Positions 45,201 through 56,640 are shown, counted from the stretch's first letter. The stretch is 64,000 nt of DNA from Syngnathus acus (GCF_901709675.1 NC_051101.1:5848501-5912500); one strand, 5' to 3'. Translations and numbers: made by a program. Notes: generated by a model from the sequence alone, not told the origin.

Positions 45201-48200
45201 TGTCTGGAGTCAGCAGCAAGCAGCGCAATTGCGCTCTGGAATTTGATATAGTAGATTTAGAATTGGAAGGCTCTTTGAGTCTACACTCACCATTCTTACT
45301 TGACTTACAACATTTTATCAAACTAAAAACAGAAAAATTCTGCTTAAAAAATTCAAGGAAGCAGTGACATTTGGATTCTTATAACCTTTGCTATAGTGTG
45401 ACTGTTTCAATGTTTTGAAGACCTCAGAATGCCTGCATGTCCTGGTAGATGGAGTTCACCACCAGTTCTCTCATGCTTCCTCTAATGTGGCTTCAAAAGA
45501 GCCTGAGGAACCTACAGTCTCCAGGGTGGAAGTCATTTGTGATTAAAGCAACTCTTGAAATCACTACTTCCAAGCCCTCTTTTTTTCTTCATCCCATTGT
45601 TAGATTATATCTGAAATTAGTGAACTTTGAGTGGAATTGTAGTTACTTGACCCATTTGAACATACAGTAGGAACACATTGAAATATGACGTTTTTTTTGT
45701 ATTTAAATGTTTGTAGTGAGGAAAGGCAGTTCAGAAAATGGATGAATGGATTGATGTAGTTTTAAAGGCATACAGTACTTTATGCAGTAATCAACAATAT
45801 AACAATTAGTGGGACTCTGTCATGGTAACCAAATTGTCTGGTATACAGGAATGTTCTCTAAGTTATATGTCGTATGTGATCCAAGACTATGCTCGTTTCA
45901 AAACAAGATGTTTATTTTCATTGGCATCTTTAGATTCTGCCTCTTTGACTTCCATTTCCACTTGATATTTATTATTATTCTTCATGGGTAAAGATGAATA
46001 CATATAAAAAATATGACCAGGAAAGTGTTGTGCTTTCAGTAAGAAGTAAAAACTAGGTACATTCATGTATCATGTCTCACTAGAATTAGGATTTTTGCTG
46101 TGAGAAAAATGTTGAATTGTGGAAAAATTTTAATTTTTTAAATTAGAAAAGAAAAGCTTGCAAGGTGTGAATGTTTGGAATATGTTAAAGTAGGAATCGT
46201 TTCAATCGGACAAGAATTGTAGAAGTACTTAATGGATGAAATGCATTGTTGTAAAATGCATAGAAATATATGGTGGAGTGACCTGGCATTACTGCCGTAT
46301 ATAGTTGGATTCTGGGAGTGAAATGGAATTGAAAATAATGATTCTTACTGTATGTGAACGCTGCATCATTCCTGCAACTTTACATCATATTTTTGTCCCC
46401 GTGACTTCATCCTCTTGCAGTTATTTGAGGACAAAATGCACTCTGATTGCATTGCCAACGAGAGTGGTCACAGCACACAGCAAATGACAAAGTGCGCCTA
46501 ACGGGAGCAGAAACATTTTCAGTCAGCATTCAGCGCTCCCATGTTGCTCTGTCTTATTGCTGGATCGAGGGGGTTGCCGCATATAAATGGAGCTCAGGAT
46601 GGAGTTAACGGCAGGCTGACCGAGTCATGGATGAATTAATGCACTGGTGATGGGATGCACAACCTCATTTGGCAGGTCCTTGCTTGATTCACATGCTTCT
46701 CTCCCAGACTAGTCCCGACAGCTATTTCGGATCGTCTGCAGCTGGAAACATTTTATTTTCAGTCAGGCAGCTTCAATATTTGGACTGATAGAAACTAGGG
46801 CAGAGACTGCGGTGTTGTCGGTCGGATCGGAGCGGATGTGGCCGGTCGAGTGTCCGGTGTAACCTTCACTGCTCCCGGCAGCTGGCGTCTGGATTTGGAG
46901 CTGTCCGCGGTCCTGAAGGTCGGAGTAGCTGGTTTGTTTGTTACGAGAGCTGCAGACAGCCCAGCCCGCCTTACGGAGTGATTGAATTGAACACTCTGTG
47001 TTTCTCTCAGCACCACAATGGGTAAGCTAGCGAGTGTGACCATTTTAATATTTTATGCTACGCATGCATGCATAGTTGCGTTCGGTCATTGAGAGCAGCT
47101 TGTTCATGTGTTAATGTCTTATTTGAAGCTTTGAAACTTGTAAACCTGTGCATGAAAAAAAGCGGAGACTGATGGGATGTGTGAGTAAAGCACATATTCA
47201 CATGTACAATGATGTAAATGTATTCCCAACCTCATTCCCGTGTCTCTGAGCTTCAAACAGGGCACATAAATATTCATGAAGTCTATTATTATTGCTGGCG
47301 CGCACACTAAAATTAGAAGCTCATTAAAATGTGATTCACCACGTGCAGCCACCGTTGGAGCATGTGGATGTTGCAGCTTGCCTTATTTTCATCTTCTGCA
47401 CACGCAGTGCCTCTAAAAGTGTCATGGAGACTTTTTGCTCTTGAAAATGCCACAAAAGCCTAATTTCACTGACAGAAAAACACAAACAATAACAAATTGT
47501 AGTATTTATATTTGGACAGGTATGTCCTGTAACAAAAATGCCTGGGCAGTCTGTATACAATGTTAGTCCTTTAAATTCATTATTCATTGGCTGAACCAGC
47601 ACCATAAAGTGACTGTAGTTCCCCCAGCTGTGGCAATAATTTTCTCTGGAGTGTATTAGCTCCTATCCTTATTGATGATTGCAGCTCAGTCTGGGCGCGG
47701 TCCAGCCTCGGATGGTCTGAGATGGGCTCCACTCCCTGAACAATGAGTCTTTTAATGAGTCGTTCAGCTCCCCTCGGTGCAGGTAAAGGAGAGATACGGC
47801 AAGGCAATATGATACCTATGACAGCTCATTTAATGCCCCATCAATATTGCAGCATTGGCCATCTCCACTCTTAACCTCACTTCTTTGTTCTTGTCTTCTT
47901 TGTTATTATTTTTGGGACTTTTACAAAGATCTCCCTCAACAAATTTGTCTGTCACTATAGTGTGTGATACTTGCTCTTCCTGACTTTTTAATTAGATTAA
48001 TATGGCACTAATGATAATGACTACCATTTTTTTAACAACGTTTTGCATGATAGTTATCATAGCAACATAGTAATAGTAATATAGGTATAGTAGTAATAAC
48101 AATTACTATAGTATCAATAGTCATTTTAACGGTAATTAAAATACAGCAATATAGTAATAGTAATATAGGTATAGTAATAGCAACTACTATAGTATTAATA

Positions 48201-51200
48201 GTCATTTTAATAGTAATTACAATACAATAGTATAGTAATAGTAATTTAGGTATAGCAATTACTATAGTATTAATAGTCATTTTAATAGTAATTAAAATAC
48301 AGTAGTATAGTAATAGTAATATAATAACTTAACATATGTCTTGATAGACGTTCGCTGTTGGGACATTTCTTGATTACAGTATACGCAAGTCACTGACAGG
48401 TATAAGAATCAATCATTAACACGAGGACTGAGAGTTATTGAACAATGTAAAGTGATCATGAGTGTGCGATTACTGAACAATTACAGTTATGTAAATGTTT
48501 CAGAGCCATCAAGGAGTATGTTATTATGTAAGTCAGAAAGTCTGTCTGAAATTTTTTTTTTGATAGTCATGTTTCCCATATCATGTTTCAGCAGGAAAAC
48601 ATTTGGCATTTATAAAGTCTAGCCAAGAGAAAAGAAATGAAAAAGGCAATGAATACCTAACTTCCCTTATAGAAATAAATGAATGCTATTGATTTGATTT
48701 GACGCGGAAAGTGGCTGTCAACCTGAGCACACTGAATACCTGCAGCAATTCTGCTGATTCACTCTCCTCATGTGAAGTAATGTTGTAGTGCAGTTTATTG
48801 GCCACAAGGAGCTGCTCACTGCTCTTCACTGCTTCTCACGCTGAAATGTTAAACCTTCAGAAATAGAAATATGAAAGACAGCATAAGAAGAAGCTTTACT
48901 CTAGGTTTTAAATGATCTCTTTTTATGTGGCTCATACCAGTTTGAAACATTATTTATAAAAAGAATGACATTCAGAACTATAGATTCTACATTCAGAATT
49001 AGCTGTTTGTGCAGTCGTTACTGTACAAACTTCACAATAATCATATATAACTCATTTGTAGGGTATACACGACAGCCCATGATGCTGTGGTTGTTATATG
49101 TGGCAGTGCTTGGGTTTTTAGCTTTCTATTTTTAGCTGCAGGTTCAATGACTATGAAATGTGCAAACACAAGGAGAAATGGCCCTGCCTGAGGGCTGCAG
49201 CCCCCAACCCCCTTCCTGCACTCATCCATGGAGAGTTAATATGAAGGGGAGTGTGTGTGTGTGTGTGTGTATGTGTGTGCGTGTGTGCGCGTGTGTACGC
49301 GCTTGCCTTATGTGTCTATATACAGTCAGGTCCATTAGTGTCGGCGCAGTGATGCCATTACCACATGTTCGCTTCTGTATACCAACCCAATGGATATGAA
49401 CAAAAAACGTAAAAGTATAGTGTTTCATCTTTAATTCAATGCATTTGAAAATACATAAACAATCTAGGAAATAAATAGCAATTTACATATAGATGGACAA
49501 AATTGTTGGTACCCCTCTGTTAATGAAAGAATGCACAATGTCAAGTCAAGTTTATTTGTAAAGCCCTTAATCGCAGAAAAGTCTCCAAGGTCTTCACAAA
49601 CCCACAGTTGACAGATATTACCAACATCCTCTGCTGTGGTGTACAGAAATAACTTGAATCTGAAGAAAGTCATAATTAAAAAATAACCAATGAAATTCCC
49701 ATGTTGCTTTTCATTGTGATTCTACAGAGCCACAGAAGTGACAAGTAATTTTCTCACTCATGTTTTCAGTTTTCACATGCTTTGCAAAAAGTTTAATGTG
49801 GTTCAGCAATGAAGAAAACTAGCCCCGGTGGCGAGTGGGTCTTACCTCGTCCGATGGCTAACGTTTGACTGAAGAACTCTGACCATGACCTCGGTTAAAG
49901 GCAGTCACGGCCTCGCCGACTACACTCCACTGGGACGCATAAAGCACAATTTGTAGCCTCACAGCTTCCATTGTGTGTCACTACTGTTATAGCCTATCTG
50001 TAACTTTGATAGCTGTTCACAAATGTGTCAATATCACATAGGCTGGTGGTACATGATGTCTGTAAGAGTCTGAATTGAAAATATGACTGTTATCACTTGT
50101 CATTGTTGATTGCTGCATTAAGTAATAACTTTGTTTCAGCTAGGGGTCAGCCCGCAGTATGATTCCTTTATCTGCACATTATTGTTAATATTCCCATAAC
50201 TTAAGTGTTTAATGAGCTTAACTGGTAGATGATTTACCCCAAAGTCCAAAATATATCAAATAAACATGCAGAAGTATGAAGCTGTTGATTCCATAGTCTA
50301 TTAGTGTAAATTAAATCACGGTACAAGCACAGTCAAACTCAAAACACAAATAGGGACATCACTCATTCTACATCTTGTCAACTAGTCAGAAATCAAAGCT
50401 TGTTAATACATCAACAACTGTACTGTATTGATGATATACCAGCACCCAGGATTTGGACATTACAGGAAATCATTTGGCAAGACCACTGCACTTTACATAC
50501 AGATGCTATCTGTATCGCTGATGCCAATTCAGCTTTGCAGCTCTGATAGCCAGAGAGGCAGCATTCAAGTCCTGCTTGCGCTAATAACAGTAATGCACTG
50601 ACTCAGCACTGAGACTTTTAAGACGGGCGGTTTTGGTTCTGTGTGTGTGTGTGTGTGTGTTTTGTGTGGGTGAGGGGTGGAGCGAAAGCTGTTTTCCATT
50701 TAGTCCACTGGCCGCATGGCCTGTCAATCATTTTCCTTTCTCCTGTCTTTACAGACACACTTCATGATAAGTTGGTGTGGTATAGATATGGTCACTTGTA
50801 CCAGACTGTTCACACCAGAAGGTACTGGGACCTGGTGTGTGTGTGTGTGTTTGATTTGTGAGGCTAATGTGGTTAGCTGGACGTTGTAGCTGCAAAGTAG
50901 AGCAGATAAAGGCACAGCATCAGAGCAGTAAAAACCTTCTCTAGTCTTTAGAGCACTTAACAAAAGAAACATCACCCATACATCCATTGTCTGAACCGCT
51001 TATCCTCACGAGGGCCGCGGGCGTGCTGGAGAACATGCAAATTTCACACAGGAAGGCCAGAGCTCGGGATCAAACCCGAACCTCTGCAGTCAACCAAAAG
51101 TTTCCATTTAAGAAAGATCAAGAGCTATGCTCTGAGATGTACAGAAGACTCACAGACGCAAAATTTCAAAAACACGAATAAAATAACAACTTTAATTTTG

Positions 51201-52901
51201 TGAAAGGCTGCTGTATGTGTGAAATAAATCATCTTTCCCATAATCAACGGCCAATTTATGAATTTTGTTTTAGTGGGGTGAAAACCTCGTGTTTTGATTT
51301 ACAAAGTAAAAAGTAGTCCCATCATGTGACTGTCGATTTTTTTGGATTTGAAAAGCTTTTTACCAATCAACGGTGGTGTATGCCTTTGTTTTGTAAACAA
51401 TTTATTAGCATATGTTCACAGATTATTCCATTACAGCTCATCATAAACAATGTACCATACGGGATACAAATTCTACATACCCTTGCTCAAATGCCATGAT
51501 TTTTGGATACAAAAAAAAATTGACCAACCTAAACCCTTAATGTACTGTATAACCTCTCAAGCTCAACTGAAAAGTGTTTTTATAAGACACAAGTAGAAAT
51601 AAATAACTGAGATAATGTGGTTAACCAATAATAACATTCAATCCCGTGTTAAATGGGAGTCAACAAACTGCTGTTACCATTTTAAAGAGCCCCTGATTAA
51701 CCCCAAATCAAGTTTAGCTGTTCAAGTAGTGTTTTTATTCATTGTTCAAAGGTATCAGTCAGGAAGGGTACTCAAGAATGTCCAAGGCATTAGTCATACC
51801 TTTGAAATACAATGATGTCATCAAGTTGAGAAAATATAGTACAACAGTGACATTTCCAAGAACTGGATGTTCCCTCATAAGTCATTAAAAGATGAGAATA
51901 AAACTGCTCTGCCAAGAATCTGACAGCAACAGTGAAGGAGTTGCAGGAATTTCTGGCAAGTAGTGGCTCTTTAGTATATGTAGCAATCTCCCTTCTTTTT
52001 ATAGTTGGGCTATGGGGAAGCGAGGCGAAACAGAAGCCTTAGACTTCCAAAGAAAAACAGCCAAGCTCTGCTGCATTTCGCAAAAATACACGCTAAAATC
52101 TCCCAAATGCATGTAGGGAAATGTGGTACATTTTGGGCATAATTACATATTTTTAATTCCACTGAATAAGATATTTGGTGCAAACTTAACACGGGTCATC
52201 ACCGAGAGAACACCATACATACAGTGAAGGATTTTGGAAGCGGAATCATCATCTGAATAAATACGTCCATTTAAACGTAGCCCATGTTAGCACAAAACCT
52301 TCATGTTTCTGCTAGAAAGAAATACCAAGAAAAGCCTGTTAGAACATCTGAACTTTATTTGGGGTTAATCAGAGGCACTTGAAATGGTAGCAGATGTGTG
52401 CTGACTCCCATTTAACAAAAATTTGAATATTACCTCAGGTGTTTATTTTTCTCAATTAAGTTGCACAAGTAAAACTTTTAAATTATTACAATTGATTGTC
52501 ATTATTTTAACATGGCTAAAACCTGGCATTTGAACTTGAATGTGTAGATGTTTTATTGCTGCTGTGCACTCCCTCCCACATTGCTAATATTTCTCCTCTT
52601 CCTTCCTGTAGGTGATGTGGGTATGCAACTTGTGCCGAAAACAACAAGAAATCCTCACCAAATCGGGGGCGTGGTTTTATGGCTCGACCCCTGGTCAGGT
52701 GCGGGCTGTGTTTGAAGGTGGGCCGCAGGGGAAGAAGGCCAAACTGCAGGACCCGTCACTATACCCTTACCAGGGTGCCTCAGGGGACTTGACACCAACG
52801 TCAGACAGAAGCAGACGTCACGGCGGGCTCCTGCCCAGACAGGCGTCCCTTGACAACGGCTCACTGAGGTACTCTGGACATGGCGATGCACCCATAGACA
52901 G
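27525..52901 (+). CDS. rims2: RIM2 active-zone scaffold, N-terminal exons 1-5 (partial)
   Basis: Coding exons are 27525-27694, 38942-38974, 39679-39771, 42929-43139 and 52612-52901; phases close and give the first 265 residues, with the rest beyond the window. RIM2 organises the presynaptic active zone, tethering Rab3 vesicles, Munc13 and calcium channels. MSAPRGPRG leads to the Rab3-binding helix (MPDLSHLTEEERKIILGVMDR), then KIKEEPKPQ and WFPFSGITELVNNVLQP. A FYVE-like zinc finger follows, with cysteine pairs CGIC, CSYC, CARC and CNLC, split by the 9.5-kb intron 4 after RSNK. The last visible exon has KQQEILTKSGAWFYG and QGASGDLTP and ends in phase 2 before a GTTAGT donor. The zinc finger together with the RIM2-like linker favours rims2 over rims1, and the dcaf13 neighbour agrees. 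I cannot tell which teleost duplicate it is. Confidence 0.95.
29043..29069. repeat. Poly-C homopolymer (27 nt)
   Basis: An uninterrupted run of 27 C is followed by a T-rich stretch. Shorter G runs of the same kind are at 35121-35135 and 55447-55459. Length in such runs is unreliable in assemblies. Confidence 0.95.
31466..31560 (-). repeat. Fragment of common teleost dispersed repeat, reverse orientation
   Basis: 'TGATTGGCAACCAGTCCAGT', 'CCTGAAGTCAGGTAGAATAG' and 'GCTCCAGCTCGCTGCGACAC' are the reverse-complement 5' half of the family also found at 9661-9902. The copy is decayed but easy to recognise. Confidence 0.6.
33257..33286. repeat. (GT)15 microsatellite
   Basis: A perfect GT run of 15 units lies in rims2 intron 1, followed by an imperfect GT-rich tail to about 33,315. 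Confidence 0.95.
35330..35685 (-). pseudogene. Tc1-like transposase 3' fossil
   Basis: On the minus strand the sequence follows the 3' end of a fish Tc1-like transposase gene. Starting near 35,685 it reads as decayed CTGACTGCCCCTGTGCACA, then the region before the domain end, then a short open stretch with LTNTVLDEWTKI, which corresponds to the C-terminal 'DLTNALLDEWxKIP' block of that family. Stops and frameshifts interrupt it, and neither end of the element is recognisable. It is a dead fragment inside rims2 intron 1. The family call rests on pattern recognition. Confidence 0.6.
39772..42928 (+). other. rims2 intron 3 (3.2 kb)
   Basis: No exon is seen. A degraded start of the common dispersed repeat ('CATCCATTTTCTATACCACT' at about 41,069) runs to about 41,150. 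A simple repeat built of 'ATAATACATACATAATACAC' units occupies about 41,705-41,770. The remainder is AT-rich and unremarkable. Confidence 0.55.
46582..47021 (+). promoter_or_regulatory. Candidate internal rims2 promoter and 5' exon
   Basis: A TATAAAT motif at 46582-46588 precedes a GC- and CpG-richer patch (about 46,800-46,985) that stands out from the AT-rich intron. It ends in a pyrimidine tract with AG at 47009-47010, then CACCACAATGG and a GTAAGC donor at 47022. That could be an 11-nt mini-exon carrying an ATG, or the 3' end of a longer untranslated first exon. Joined to rims2 exon 5, the ATG would not be in the zinc-finger frame. Transcription is inferred only from composition and splice signals. 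Confidence 0.35.
48067..48325. repeat. AT-rich minisatellite, about 3.3 units of 75-84 bp
   Basis: Units start with ATAGTAATAGTAAT at 48067, 48151, 48232 and 48307. Each continues through a GGTATAG word, ACTATAGTAT(C/T)AATAGTCA and GTAATTA(A/C)AATACA. Unit lengths are 84, 81 and 75 bp, with a partial fourth. The array lies in rims2 intron 4. Confidence 0.85.
49321..49760 (+). mobile_element. Nested DNA-transposon fragments
   Basis: The stretch starts TACAGTCAGGTCCATTAGTG, the terminal repeat of a common fish Tc1-type element. From about 49,490 it continues as a second type, 'ACAAAATTGTTGGTACCCCT' through 'TTAATGAAAGAA' and, later, 'AGAAATAACTTGAATCTG'. The second element is interrupted at about 49,541-49,641 by a different dispersed repeat, 'TCAAGTCAAGTTTATTTGTA' to 'CACAGTTGACAG'. 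None has coding capacity. Family assignments rest on recognition of fish repeat consensus pieces. Confidence 0.6.
50982..51090 (+). repeat. Internally deleted common teleost repeat
   Basis: 'CATCCATTGTCTGAACCGCT' and 'TATCCTCACGAGGGCCGCGG' (5' end of the family seen at 9661-9902) are joined directly to 'AACATGCAAATTTCACACAG' and the 'TCAAACCCGAACCTCTGCAG' 3' part, so the middle has been lost. Confidence 0.65.
51453..52566 (+). pseudogene. Degenerate Tc1-like transposon with transposase remnant
   Basis: Two long inverted arms (about 51,453-51,725 and 52,335-52,566) carry matching blocks, for example 'CTCAAATGCCATG' against 'TTTGAACTTG' reversed, and 'GATTAACCCCAAAT' against 'ATTTGGGGTTAATC'. 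Between them are pieces of a plus-strand Tc1 transposase: 'AAAGGTATCAGTCAGGAAGG', 'GTGACATTTCCAAGAACTGG', 'GAGTTGCAGGAATTTCTGGC', 'GGGCTATGGGGAAGCGAGGC' and 'CACCATACATACAGTGAAGG'. Stops, frameshifts and a large loss before the right arm make it dead. Its right end lies about 45 bp before rims2 exon 5. Confidence 0.8.
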
Positions 52902-54125
52902 GTTAGTTTCAGAACTACATGTAATTGCAATATGCATGTGGGATTGATCATATATTCTTTAGTTGTTTTTATTAGATGCGTTCAAAATGATTATATGCTT
53001 CGTGGAGTTGTCTGGCGTAAGGAACAGAAGACTTTTAATGCTTGCGCTAATGTGTGTGAGGTTGGCGCAGAGCAGTGACTCAAGCTGTGTCTCCTTGCAA
53101 GCCAGTCAAGACGCCACATATAAAACAGCTTGTACATGGAGCCCATGAGACCTGTAAAGGAGACACAGACAGATACAGTAGCTCTCAGCAATTCTTCAAC
53201 AGCCATTCGCCCAACCCACTCACACGTATCAGAAAAAAATATGTAGGATGTACCGTTGGCAGATAGAGGGTGAATGTTCTCTGTCTTTTTTTTTTTTCTT
53301 TTCTTCAAGTAAGATCACACATTTACCTGTTTTTCTGTTTTAACTTGCTGGCCAGTTCATAATGCTTTAGGGTTTCAACTTAGTTATGTACGTATGTTTT
53401 TTTGAGGATGAAAGTGAGAATGGGTCAAATTTTAGCACAACACTTGCATGGGCTCTCAGGTATTGATTTTGGTACCATGTAAGGCAGCACATGTCCACAT
53501 GGTGGCTCCTTCTTCTTTCTTCTGCCAAAGTTCTCATTCCAGTAGACATTCTTCACAAAGTGTTTCCTCCTCGTTCGCTCATCATACATGTTTGTAGTCT
53601 GGTATCAGTTAGTACGAATCACCCAGAATCCTTTTTTATATATAATCTCAGTGCTGTCTGCTTCAATAATGGGATTATGCTTCTGTACAAATGGACAGTA
53701 CAATGCAACTTTATTTACTATATAGTGCATTTCACAACAGTCTTTATGAAGAACATTTGGTGCGGTGGAGTAGAACCACAACACAATTCATATTTGCATA
53801 CAATAGATGTCTAATTTCAGGTAGACGTCAACATCTATCAGTCACTTTCTGTTCGCATTGCAGTGCAAGAAATTTGTCAGTTACAGGATTTTCGAAAATT
53901 AGGGAATCTTGAGATAGCGCTGATTCTGGATGTTAAAGAATAGTTAAACAGAACATTAAAGTTCTTCTGCGGACCAAATGTACAAATACCAACTAAATTT
54001 GGGTGAAATGAGGCGAGGCTTTTCTTTTTATTCATTTCATGGGCATAATTAAAACAGATGTCCACCAAAGGTGTTGTCATGTCACAGAGAAGTCTACTAA
54101 AGATAACATCCCGTCGTTCCTGCAC

Positions 54126-54157
<32 letters not shown>

Positions 54158-56370
54158 TAGAAGATAGATGGATGGATAATAATAATAACAATAATAATAA
54201 TAATAGAAAATCTGGCCAAGAGGCTCAAAGACAATATTGATAGTCATTATTTCATAATCACAATGTTTCATAGAAGTTTGCTTTTGCAAATAATATCCTC
54301 AGTAAATTATTACTTTATTAGTACATTAATTTTCCTTCAGTCAATTTTTTATTGCCCGTGGCAAATCAACTTTCAAGCCGCATAATCAAGAATTACTCTC
54401 CATAGAATCAGGATAATCAGGATTGTTCTTCTTGGAATCAACACTGCAGATTCCTGGAGGGACTACACAATGATACCAAATTCAGACTTTCCCATTTCTA
54501 CTCGCCTTTACATTTTAGAGGCATGCAACGACAAACACGTTATAGCTGTCCAAATATATTTTTTTTGATAGCATGGTGCCTTCAATTATACAACCTCCCC
54601 TCTCTTTTGTGAAAACAATACTGCTTTATTTGGGACATGATCTGTACTATTTGGAATTTGACGATAGTGTATCTGCAAATTCCAAGCATTTTGACTACAA
54701 GGATACTGAGTAAGTGTGATCCAGTTGGCTGGTTTTGTGGAGGACACTTATTGCCCTTTTGTTGTAAAGTTGTTAAGGAACTGATTAAACTAATGCGAGA
54801 GTCTATCAGGGGTAGATGAGTAGTTAATGCCTGGGAGACTTAGTAGTTCAATTAATGTCTCTAACATTATGGAATGAAATAACATGGTATTGTTTGAGCT
54901 TGAATACTGTGTTAAGATTGAAGTGAAACACGAGATATACTATGTTTTATTACTGCGGTAAGGCTTCTGTGTAGGGGCACACAATTCACCAGCAGAAAGA
55001 AGGGAGACGGTACTTTGTCTCACAGGGGCCACAACGTATGATTGACGTGAGCCAAGCTTTTGGTTATACAAGCAAACTACTCATATGCAGCTACTCCAGT
55101 GATGTGAGAAAAAAAAAGAGTGAGTCACAGTCAGCAATGCACGCTCAGCCATTTATTGAACAGTGTACAGTCAAGCACATAAATGCAAAATGAGAACACA
55201 TGCTAAGACACATGTCAAGACACTCAGACTGGTCTAACCAAGTCTCCTAAAGGTACACAGCTCAGAAACACAGTTGTTGAGACTTCCAACTCAACTTTAT
55301 TTATAGAGCATTTTACAAACAATCGCTGTTGTTACAAAGTGCTGTATAAGATGGAACATAAAAAGTATGTATTTATTTTTAAACAGTGTATTTCTTACAA
55401 TGCAGTGCTTTTTTTCTTTATTACAAACACGTAAAATAGTGGGCGCGGGGGGGGGGGGGTCTATAACAAATTAATGGCTTTTCAATTCATTTCACAAGGG
55501 GATACAGATTTGATTGTCATAGCTTGAAAGGTGCATGAGATGATGGGACGGTTGGTTATTGATGAATAAAGCTTTAAACTCGATGGGTCGGAATTGCTCT
55601 CGTCCAGCCTCCACCCATCGCGTATATATCCGCTCGTGTCGTGAACACACAAATCCCACTTGAGAGCTGGATTTGCTGTCGGACGCCACTGCATTGAAAT
55701 GATGAGCTGATGGTGTGACCCCAGACGCGGAAAACCCCCCGACAACAGCGTGGACGCCTCTGGGGTGTTCTGCGATGTATCTGCCGCTGTGCGCCTTTGC
55801 CAGAGCGCGCAGGAGAAGAGATATGACAAAGAGTGGGTTGCATCCCAGTGCAGCAGCGCGCGTGTGCGTATGTGCTAGCGAGACGGCGTTCCTCGACAAA
55901 AATATGACTTGGATGTGAGGTAGCTCCGGGGAGGAGATGCAGCTCCCGATCGCCGTGTAGGATGGGGATGTTTCCCCACCTCAACCTTCCTGCGGGCGGA
56001 CACTCGCCGATCGCAGCCCCGCGTGAGGACGTTTGTGTCACGACCAGGAGAATAAACGACGCCGTTTGGGTACCTGCAACGCGTTCTTACTGCAAGTCCG
56101 AAGAATTATGACCAAAGGATCCCACCCGGAATGCGTCTCACCTAAGGATACGCTTGTCGAGGAGCTATTGGTGAAATATGGAACTTGATCGGCGTCGTCG
56201 CGTTTAATGCGCCCCGTGAGATACTAATCAACACAAAACGGGGAGAATGTGTTGAAGGGGGAGACGGAGGCTTTGGGATGTGTTGTGGGTGAAAGAAAAA
56301 AAAAAAACTGCAAAGAGGAGAGGTGCTATCGAACACAAAAGAAAGAAAGCAAGCAAGCAGGAGGGCGAAA
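52902..56370 (+). other. rims2 intron 5, upstream part
   Basis: No coding exon is seen before 56,371. AAT microsatellites lie at 54,129-54,157 and about 54,175-54,205, a dispersed 'CAACTCAACTTTATTTATAG' repeat piece at about 55,288-55,350, and a poly-G run at 55,447-55,459. The last 0.8 kb is CpG-rich and treated separately. Confidence 0.55.
55590..56240 (+). promoter_or_regulatory. rims2: CpG-rich internal rims2 promoter region
   Basis: CpG dinucleotides are dense here (for example around 55,855-56,060 and 56,185-56,215), in sharp contrast to the AT-rich introns on both sides. It directly precedes the alternative first coding exon at 56,371. The long open frames on both strands here are best explained by the GC-rich composition. 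A promoter is inferred; transcription starts cannot be located from sequence. Confidence 0.6.
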
Positions 56371-56492
56371 ATGCAGTTTGAGACATTGCGTCAGTTTTGT
56401 AGCTCGGTTCTATCCCATTTCAATGGGGCTTTCTCGGCGCCTCAGAATATCTTGCAGACTGAACTGCTGGAGCAGGCGCTGAGCAACATAGG
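56371..56492 (+). CDS. rims2: Alternative first coding exon of rims2 (short, zinc-finger-less RIM2)
   Basis: An ATG opens 40 codons (MQFETLRQFCSSVLSHF, then APQNILQTELLEQALSN) and runs into a consensus GTGAGT donor at 56493. The exon is 122 nt and ends in phase 2, exactly as rims2 exon 5 does, so it can join the same downstream acceptor in frame. The peptide resembles, from memory, the N-terminus of a short human RIM2 isoform that replaces the Rab3-binding and zinc-finger region and then continues with the shared sequence. Such a protein could not bind Rab3 or Munc13 through the zinc-finger module but would keep the later PDZ and C2 domains. A CpG-rich region upstream supports its own promoter. 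Confidence 0.8.
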
Positions 56493-56640
56493 GTGAGTGC
56501 TTCCTTAGCGAAGACTAATTTATGAGGAAGGGATTCCCCGTTACCGTGTCAAGCCAGAATTCGTGGTGGGAGGATTGTTGCGTTTATTGATTAGCAACCA
56601 TGCCCGCGTAGTAGCAGCAGCCACCGGCAGAGAAGTGAGC

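Larger units (their letters stand above)
43140..52611 (+). other. rims2 intron 4 (9.5 kb)
   Basis: This intron splits the zinc finger. It contains a CpG-bearing patch with a candidate alternative 5' exon near 46.6-47.0 kb, a minisatellite near 48.1-48.3 kb, nested transposon fragments at 49.3-49.8 kb, several GT/AC microsatellites (about 44,750-44,766, 49,251-49,297 and 50,641-50,660), a deleted copy of the common dispersed repeat near 51.0 kb and a Tc1 fossil at its 3' end. No further coding exon was found. Confidence 0.6.

Noticed and set aside
55492-56041. Overlapping long minus-strand open frames (115, 135 and 155 codons)
   Set aside because: They lie in a CpG-rich stretch where stops are rare, overlap each other in different frames, and show no family resemblance or splice logic. 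The CpG-rich promoter explains them.
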